Assembly (NCBI GenBank): GCA_037176725.1
Contig: JAZBRS010000035.1
Coordinates: 45,890,001 to 45,954,000 of the forward strand
Reading direction: 5' to 3'
Source: Posidonia oceanica
Taxonomy: Eukaryota > Streptophyta > Magnoliopsida > Alismatales > Posidoniaceae
DNA: 64,000 nucleotides
A program made the translations under genes and the position numbers. Below are positions 57,300 through 64,000 of this stretch, piece by piece (the first letter of the stretch is position 1; each line of letters begins with the position of its first letter). Below the pieces are notes generated by a model. The model was not told the origin of the DNA. It did no database searches and was given only the letters and a program-made list of their open reading frames with translations.

Positions 57300-58893
57300 C
57301 TTCTCAAAGGTTGGATCTGTAATATCAAAGAGTGAATGTGTTTCGCATCTTGGCCCTGATGGCGTTTCAAAATGGTCACGCTCACTCGAGCATTTTTGTA
57401 TGCTCGGTGGGTGACCTCTGCTTGGGTAGCCTCTAGTTCTGCTGGCTGGTCTGGCTCTTCTGTCTGTCTTGTTGCCACTATTGCTGCTTGGGCTGCTACC
57501 GCTGCCACTGCTATTGTCCCCTCCTCCGCATCTTCTAATGTACTTGTGGGGGGTATGTCGGACTGGAAGCTGTCCTCTGGGTGACTAATTAGTGTATTGT
57601 CACCTACTGCACTGCCTGAGCAGGGCATGTGCTGTATGAACCATCTAGACCCACCTCCCGGCTGCGGAGTAATCAACTCATCTGGTCTAGTGGGTGCTGC
57701 TGCTGCTTCTTCTTCTAAGACAATGATGGCAGGATGGTCTTTTTGCAGGGAGGGATCTGTGACTACGGCTTTCCCTTTCTTCAACACTTGCTATTCTGCT
57801 ACATCCTCCACTAAGGCTGTAAACTGCTCTTGGAATAACAGTTCCAAGTCTCCGAGCATGCTGTCTACTAGGGCCTCTGTAGCCACCCCTTCCTTGTCAT
57901 CTAAGGGTGAGTCGACATAGTAGGCGCTGATGGCCTCTTCAGGCCCTTGCTCAGTAATTCCCTCACCTACGTGACTGCCTCTGGCTGTTAAGTGCACCAC
58001 TGCCTGGAGTGTCTGTTCTGCTGTCGGCTATGCTGGTTGGTTGACTGACTAATCTCCAGCGTGACTGACCGTGATGCTGTGGCAATCAGGGATGCAAACA
58101 GGCTGGCCAGTGGTGCAGCTAGCGGGTATGCTAACAGGGCTATTACTGTGGCTGGAGGGGAGGTAGAAGCACTCCTATGGAGGGCCGATGACTGGATGGT
58201 TGTGCTGAGCGATAAGACGCCTGCATCTGCTGGTGATGGTGGTTGCATGGCCGAAGACGCCATAGGGGCCCAGCACAAGGCTCGATGTACTGAGGTAGGT
58301 GGTTGTATGGCTGATGGAGCCACCTGCGTTGTTGGTGATGCAGCTACTGAAGTGGGTCAAGTCACGGAGATGGCTGAATTGACTGATTGAGTTGCTAGAA
58401 AGGGTGATAGCTGTGCTGATACGACTACGGTCGTGGGTGGACTGGTGAACGGTGCCCGAGGATGTGCTCCTGACTCCAGAGTGGCTGCTGTGGCTGTCAA
58501 TGATACAGGTGAAACTATAGAAAGGGGAGAGACTGTCAATTCTAACACAGATCCTGTAGATTCTACTGCTGTATCAGTAGAGGGCTGGGCCTGACTGACT
58601 GACCGGGATGCTGCTGGGTTAAGCTGGACCTCTCTGTCAGTCCGAACTACTTCAACTATGCCAAACTGCTCCTCATCTAAGTAGTAGTCCTCAATGCAAA
58701 CCCACTCCCCTGTCGAAAGTGGGGGACTTTGGCACAGTGCTCGCTGGGCTGCAGCTTGGCTTGTATTCGGGTCAAGGACACCTACACTGATAAAGTTAGT
58801 GAGGTCCCGAGGAATCACGATCTTTTGATTCCTTGAGTGTAGGCGCTCACCATCACGGGGTTGCCAGTCGTACACCAGACCTTCAAAATCTCT
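57300..58893 (-). other. E2 linker between protease and RT (possible Ogre-type intron region)
   Basis: About 1.6 kb with open but low-conservation frames: 58875-58357 (begins YDWQPRDGERLHSRNQ, continuing the protease-tail frame after a TGA), 58323-57988, and 58000-57296 (acidic, with one TAG at 57793). Ala/Thr/Ser/Pro/Glu-rich composition. In Ogre elements gag-pro and RT-INT are reported to be separated by a spliced intron; I cannot show splice sites here. E1 matches only the first few codons (to about 11265). Confidence 0.5.
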
Positions 58894-59536
58894 TCATTCC
58901 TCAACCGTGATCGTCTCGGCGATCCCTTGGTCGTATCGCTCGAGCGGTGTTCCCTTCACATAGCCCCACCTGTGATAGAGGTTCTTGACCATCCGAAAAA
59001 GGGTTGCTATGAACGGCCAGAGAGTTGACATGTTCAAGATCAGGGATATAGTTAACCGGCTCAAACCGATTAACGTGGTACAGAGCATCAGACGGTTTGG
59101 GATCAAACCGGACAGTCTGTTGGGTTATAGAAGAGACCGCCTCGACCTACTCCATATCAAAGTTCTCCGCCATGACAACGACAACGTCGTCGCCCCAACA
59201 GAACTTGATCATGCAATGGAGGGTCGAGGGGATGACTTGATGCTTGTGTAGCTAAGGGCGCCCAAGCAGGAGGTTGAAAGTGGGTTTCAAGTCGACGATG
59301 TAGAGTTCCACATCGAATATGACTGGGCCAATAGAAAGGAGAATAATCAGAATCCCCAAGGAGTCATGGTGACTGTTGTCAAAAGCCATCATTCCTTTTA
59401 CGGCTGGCGTGATATCCTTGACTTTGAATCTAAGCTTCATTGCTGTGCACAATGGGTAGATGTTAAGGACTGCACCATTATCAACTAGCATTAGGGGAAT
59501 GCGGAAGTTTTTAAACTACACCGTGACGAAGCGAGG
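58894..59536 (-). pseudogene. E2 aspartic protease (degenerate)
   Basis: Homologous to E1 12031-11312. The active-site segment LVDNGAVLNIYPL (near 59490) keeps DNG; downstream are DVELYIVDLKPTFNLLLGRP and the tail VNRFEPVNYIP. A one-base frameshift lies near 59000-59010. The tail RWGYVKGTPLERY continues to TGA at 58896-58894, at the same codon position as the TGA ending E1's frame. Stops: TAG 59518, 59254 (Trp in E1), 59149. The TAA at 59539 lies at the gag-protease join. Confidence 0.88.
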
Positions 59537-62500
59537 TTAGTTGTGATTAATTCCCACTGGAGGCAGCTCATCACTCGAAAAAGAGATGACCTGGAGCTCC
59601 GCGATCATTCCCACCATGCTCTCAAGAGTTGCAGGCTCAATGGTTGGGGACACATGGGTAGCCTGGAACACGCGGAGGAAACCCTCTCGGTGTTCAACCA
59701 ATGTATGGATAAGGTCCCAAATGGAGATGTCAGCCTTGAATTTTTTTAGTTGGGCCGTAATATCAGTTGAAGGTTGGTCTATTTTGGTAGTGGAGGGAGT
59801 GGCTTTGGCGAAGGGTTCTACTGTGGTGGGACCAGGGGGTCGGCCTACTCGTAGGGGTTGGCTTGCTGGTGGAGGTTGCCTTGCTGCTGGAGTGGGCTCT
59901 GGACGGTTAGGCCTAGCCACCGGTGCTGTATGCTTGTAAACCCTCCTCGACGACGTGACTTCCGCGCACATCTCTACGACGTAGTCGTATTGTACGTAGT
60001 GGGTATCCCTGGTTAGGTTGACGACCAAGTCAGCATGAGCTGCGAGCTCAAGAGGGGCCGTCGGGGTGTTTGCTGGATGGTTGGGGGATTGGGAATGCTG
60101 TTGGGGAGGTTGTGATGGCTCGGGTTGGGGCCTAGCTAGCAGACAAACTAGGGGTTGAGCCTTGGGCTGCATGGTGGGCTGCGTGGTAGAGTGCTCTAGC
60201 TTGGCATCCTATCGGATCATATGGATCCCCGACTCGGAGCCAGTGCCGCAAGATAGAGAGAAGAGGGAAAAGGCTTAGAAATGTCTTGAATAAGATCAGA
60301 GGGGTCCACCAGGGACGTAATGGACCCAGAGGGAAAGATGGAATGCACTCTTGAGGTCGCCGCGCCTCCCGGGCTTGAATTCTCCTGCAAGGGCTGGTGG
60401 ACGATGCTAGGATTGGGGGGCTGACCCTGATGCAGATGTGGATGCTGGTGGAGGTGTGGATGTGGGTGCTGCCTCCTGCGTGTTCATAGTGATGACCTTT
60501 CGGGCGATCAAGTCCAGAACAGCTCCTCGCAGAGTGAAATAGCTATCCATCGAGTGCCTTGCGACTCGATGGATGTTGCAGAAAAGATTCGCTTTGTACC
60601 AATGCTGAAGCAGGTTCGGTAGTGGGTGAATTTCGGGGAGCCTGAGGAGCGACGCTACCTTAGGGAAGATGGCACTTAGTGGCTCCACTAGTTGAGTGAA
60701 GCGACGCTGATTCAGGTAGGGACATCTCTGCCCTTGGTGTTGTCCTTGCTGGACCGGTGCGGCAGGGTAGACCGGTCAGGCGGTGGTTGTGATTTGTCGA
60801 GTGGGAGGTGCCCTAGGTGCTGGTGCGTACACTACCTGATTCGGGCTAGGCTGAGCCACCACATTGACGGGCACGGCAAGGGAGTCGACGTATGCAATGG
60901 CTGTCCTCGAAGGATCCCTTCTCCTAGAGTGGTTGTTGTTGCTACCATTAGTGTTGGTGCTACTGCCACTATGGCTATTGTTGGAGGTGGTGGCTTGCTT
61001 GGCAAACGCGGAGAGCGCTGGGAAGTTGCCACTCCACAGGGAGCTCTCCACACAAGTGCTTGCCCGAATCAAGGAAGCAAAGGTTGTGACAGGCTGTATG
61101 CTAAGCAGAGCCCCAGTGGATGGCTGTGCACCTTGGATAACGAACTCGATAGACTCCTCGTCAGAGAGGCCTATCGCAAACTTGTGAGGCGAGGATGCGC
61201 CAACGGCCGACGTACTCCCCGAACGGCTCGTTGGGTTTCTGCTTAGTGGCAACAAGGTCATCACTCTTAGGGACCAGGTCCAGGATGAAGTAGAATTGTT
61301 CTAGGAATGCCTGACTGAGGTTGTTCCAGGTCTTAATGGCAACCATGTCAAGGGATGTGAACCACATGAGGGCCGGGCCAGTCAAACTCTTTTGGAACAA
61401 GCAGATAAGCAACCTCTCGTCAGCCTGGAGCTGAGCGAGATCTCTGCAGTACGCCTTTAGGTGGGAGATAGGGCAACCTCTACTATTATACTTGTAGAAG
61501 TTCGGGATGTGGAATTTCGGTGGGAGCACCGTCTCTGGGAAATAGCAGAGGTCCCGGAACTGGTAGGACTGGCGATCAACGCCCTGCACTTGACGAAGTG
61601 ATTTCTCCAGGTCGTCCATCTTGGTGAGGAGGGCATCTGGAGCAGCTGCTAATGGTGATGGTGTAGCTGGGGCAGGGGGCGCATATGCCAAATGGGTCGC
61701 ACCTAAGTGCTCCTCCAGGTCCACCATCGCGTCTCGTGGTGATGCAACATGAGAGCCAGCGTATCCATGCGTCGATGTAGTGTGTGTAGTGGGTGGTAGT
61801 ATGCATGCTAGGGAAGGAACATGCTGATGCACAGGGTAGGGGTAAGTAGAATGTTGTGCGGTGAGAGGTGCAGAGTGCGGGAGCAGGCTAGAGGGGTACT
61901 GCGCTCCAACCAACCCGAGGGGCTGGCCACCAGGTGGTGGAGTTACATGCTTTGCAGTGAGTGGTGTGAATGTAGAAGGCAGTGGCTGTGCCCCCATCAC
62001 CGGAGCAGTGAGTAGCTGAGGCGACGGCTGAGGCAGAGGTGCAGTGGGGAAAGCCTGGAATGTAGGAGCAGGGTGGAGGGGAACCTCAAGAGCAGAGGGA
62101 AGCAAAGAGGGGCAAACAGATAGAGCCATACCCTGGAATACCTAGGTAAGCTCCATCAGGTGCTGGTACTGCACTTTAGGGGGCCCGTCAGTGGGAATGC
62201 TGAAGTGTAGTGCCGACAAGGGACCTGATCCAAGAGGCAAGGACACAGACTATCCAGAAGGCACGGATCCTATGGTTGAAGTCGCCATAGAAAAAGGGGT
62301 ATCAAAAGTGACATAGCCCTGGGAAAGAGGGGTCAGAGGCACCTCCGGAGCACGAGTGGCAGTCACCAAGATGGACTCGGTGATAGGATCCGGAGTGGGA
62401 GAGGTCTGCCAATGTCCCACAGAATATAGGGGCGACCCCTACACCAGAGGGGGAAGCACTGGTGCCACAAGGGGCACAGAGGGAGTCAAAGCGAGAGTCG

Positions 62501-62567
62501 GAGGGACCGAGGTGGAAATCCCCTCTGAGGCAACAGAAAACTGGGGCTCACCAGTAAACTGTGCCAT
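59537..62567 (-). pseudogene. E2 gag (degenerate)
   Basis: Starts at ATG 62567-62565 (MAQFTGEPQFSV), aligned with the E1 gag start. N-terminal Pro/Ser-rich part to about 61700; capsid-like Retrotrans_gag core 61600-61170 (YKYNSRGCPISHLKAYCRDL, MWFTSLD, FGEYVGRWRILAS); Asn/Ser-rich spacer; knuckle at about 60590-60545 (FCNIHRVARHSMDSY) in which the last Cys seen in E1 is Tyr. Stops: TAG 62441, 62252, 62144, 60211; TGA 60778. Frameshifts near 61165-61175 (one extra base relative to E1), at a C-run near 60420, and one more by 60240. Confidence 0.9.
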
Positions 62568-63757
62568 AGCTGACCGAGAGCGAGTGAGAACAGGGCTGCG
62601 ACGAAAAGTAAGAGGACGGGTCCTAGGACGAGCTATCGTCGCGAAGGCAGACAACTTAGGAAAGGATGGTCAGGAAAAAGTGTCGCAATAGGGGTGTCAG
62701 TGAAAGGAAGAAATCAATCTCCGGCTAGCGAACTCGCTTACTGACCTGTACGGCAGACGAGGCAAAACAAAAATAGGTGTTAAAACCCAAAAGTAAAATG
62801 CAAATGTTTTTAATTGTGGTATGAATGATAATCATGCAAATGTATGCTTTCTAGCATGCTCTCTCTCACCAATCTAGTGTGTCCTAGTAGGTTGTCTACT
62901 TCGGACTCCCACAAGTGTATGGGTCACCGACTCAGGTTAGAAAAAGTAGGTCCCCGTCTAAATCCTGGCCAGAGCTCAGGCAAACAACAGGTGGTGCATT
63001 AGGAGCCTTGACCTTGCCGAAGCATGGACTATACCCTCTACTAACACCGACACGACCCTTGACAAGGGGGGACAGACCGACCAACTCGCCCTATGCCAAA
63101 GCAACAGAGCAAGAGACCGGGATTGTCCTTCTCAAACTGGTAGGTGGACTCAGAGATGAGAAGATGCATGCCCTATATGTTCATTCATGCAAATATGATT
63201 AAAGTTTTTAATCTTGCATGTTTTATTAACTCAAAGGGGATGAATGTGTGTTTGCGTCTCTAGTTGTTTTAATTAGCCATGGGGGAAGCAACCAGTCTCT
63301 AATTGTCCTTAGGCTTAGTGCAAAAAAGGGGAAGAAAATCACGCAAATATGGCAAGCAAGCAACATGCATCATTGCAAAAGGCATGCTCATGTTATGTGC
63401 TAGTGTTGTGTCACATGATCAGTGAAAATAAAGACAATCAACACATCAAAAGGCATGTACAAGCATGGCATATGTGTAAGTGGAGTGGCATAGCATACTT
63501 GTGTAAAAATAAGCCAAACATCAGGCAACAGGCATGGATCATCATGATAATCAAGCAAGACATGGTAATTTAAATGCTGGGATAAGCAAAATGCAAGAAT
63601 TAAACACGATAATCAAACAAGTATGGTAAATAAAATGCTAACTAAGCAAAGATACAAATCAATGCGATAAATGAACAAGCATGGTGATAAGATGCTAAGC
63701 AAAGCAAGATAGGCCATGCAAAAAGCGGAAAGGCAAAAATGAAAGCTGGAGTCTAGT
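62568..63757 (-). other. E2 5' leader between PBS and gag
   Basis: Non-coding, about 1.2 kb, aligned in patches with the E1 leader (15180-15540 with 62830-63180). 63330-63740 contains repeated CAAGCATGG/GATAATCAAGCA words. No ORF of note. Confidence 0.7.
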
Positions 63758-63779
63758 ATCACCAGCAAAGTCACCACCT
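63758..63779 (-). other. E2 primer-binding-site region
   Basis: Just inside the LTR end (63783) the minus strand reads GGTGGTGACTTTGCTGGTGA, a diverged form of the E1 site CTGGCAACTCCGCTGGGGA. It also resembles the GGTGGCGACTCC motif inside the LTRs. Primer tRNA not determined. Confidence 0.5.
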
Positions 63780-63782
63780 TCC

Positions 63783-64000
63783 TGTGACCAAATTCCCGCT
63801 GCTCGGTCGATGACGCAGTCACACATTGCCATAGCTCGCGTGCACTGGTCGACGTAAAGGGAGGAAGACATGGTCAGTGATGAATCCGGGGAGGAAAACT
63901 TCACTCGAAAACAACAAGAAAACAAGCAAAGGACGCAAAGGAAATTGAAAACAAAGACATGGAGTCGCCACCTAATCTATTAAAACAGAAAGACAAGGAA
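63783..64000 (-). repeat. 5' LTR of E2, truncated by the window end
   Basis: Begins TGTGACCAAATTCCCGC on the plus strand, matching the E2 3' LTR from 43508 with scattered substitutions, and reaches the GGAGTCGCCACC motif at 63961-63972. The remaining ~2.2 kb lies outside the window. Confidence 0.9.

Larger units (their letters stand above)
43508..64000 (-). mobile_element. E2: very large Tat/Ogre-like Ty3/gypsy element (5' LTR cut by window end)
   Basis: In minus orientation from 64000 downwards: 5' LTR (63783 onward, partial), PBS region (about 63758-63779), leader, gag 62567, protease, linker, RT, RNase H, second RNase H, integrase (ending about 53900), solo LTR S3 inserted at 51272-53647, a DUF7745/plant-mobile-domain-like ORF, hairpin arrays, polypurine tract and 3' LTR 43508-45921. 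Without S3 about 18.1 kb lies in the window, so the full element is near 20 kb. The second RNase H between RNase H and integrase is diagnostic of the Tat lineage. Coding parts are broken by stops and several frameshifts. Confidence 0.9.

Overview
The window is a stretch of a repeat-rich flowering-plant nuclear genome. I recognise no host gene, tRNA, rRNA or CRISPR array. Nearly every base can be assigned to nested LTR retrotransposons, most of them Ty3/gypsy elements of the Tat/Ogre type: very long LTRs, a pol carrying a second (archaeal-type) RNase H between RT-RNase H and integrase, DNG proteases, and LTRs beginning TGTAGACACCCC or TGTTGACACCCC. All coding regions are degenerate, so they are reported as pseudogenes.

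Layout, left to right. 1-435 is the 3' end of an element (E0, + strand) whose 3' LTR follows at 436-3926. 3927-19149 is E1 (- strand): 3' LTR 3927-7084, 5' LTR 16134-19149, with a gag-protease frame (14950-11312) but no RT, RNase H or integrase. 19150-20713 is unassigned sequence ending in a CACTA-type transposon terminus. 20714-34413 is E3 (+ strand), a non-coding, tRNA-Met-primed LTR element (LARD-like); its interior holds a 6.0-kb solo LTR, S1 (24523-30519, TSD GTGGC). 34414-43507 is the 3' part of a further element (E4, + strand) whose LTR is split by a 5.8-kb solo LTR, S2 (37585-43419, TSD GTTAC). From 43508 to beyond the window end lies E2 (- strand), an element of more than 18 kb with gag, protease, RT, RNase H, second RNase H, integrase and an extra DUF7745/plant-mobile-domain-like ORF downstream of integrase. 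E2 is interrupted by solo LTR S3 (51272-53647, TSD CTCCC).

E1 and E2 are relatives. They share the leader, the gag-protease, and a long 3' region between pol and the 3' LTR that is filled with short hairpins and tandem arrays. E1 has lost pol, so any mobilisation would have needed enzymes from elsewhere.

Most interesting observations: (1) about 37 of 44 in-frame stops in the two elements and the extra ORF are TAG, often where the relative has Gln, and the 1.2-kb-codon E1 gag-protease frame has no net frameshift; (2) a roughly 29-hairpin array in E2 whose stems show compensatory base changes, and a differently sequenced hairpin array at the equivalent place in E1; (3) regularly recurring clusters of an 18-bp palindrome in the E0 LTR; (4) a G/C hairpin box and a primer-binding-site-like motif kept in every LTR, although the rest of the LTRs differ. 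All counts and alignments were made by eye.
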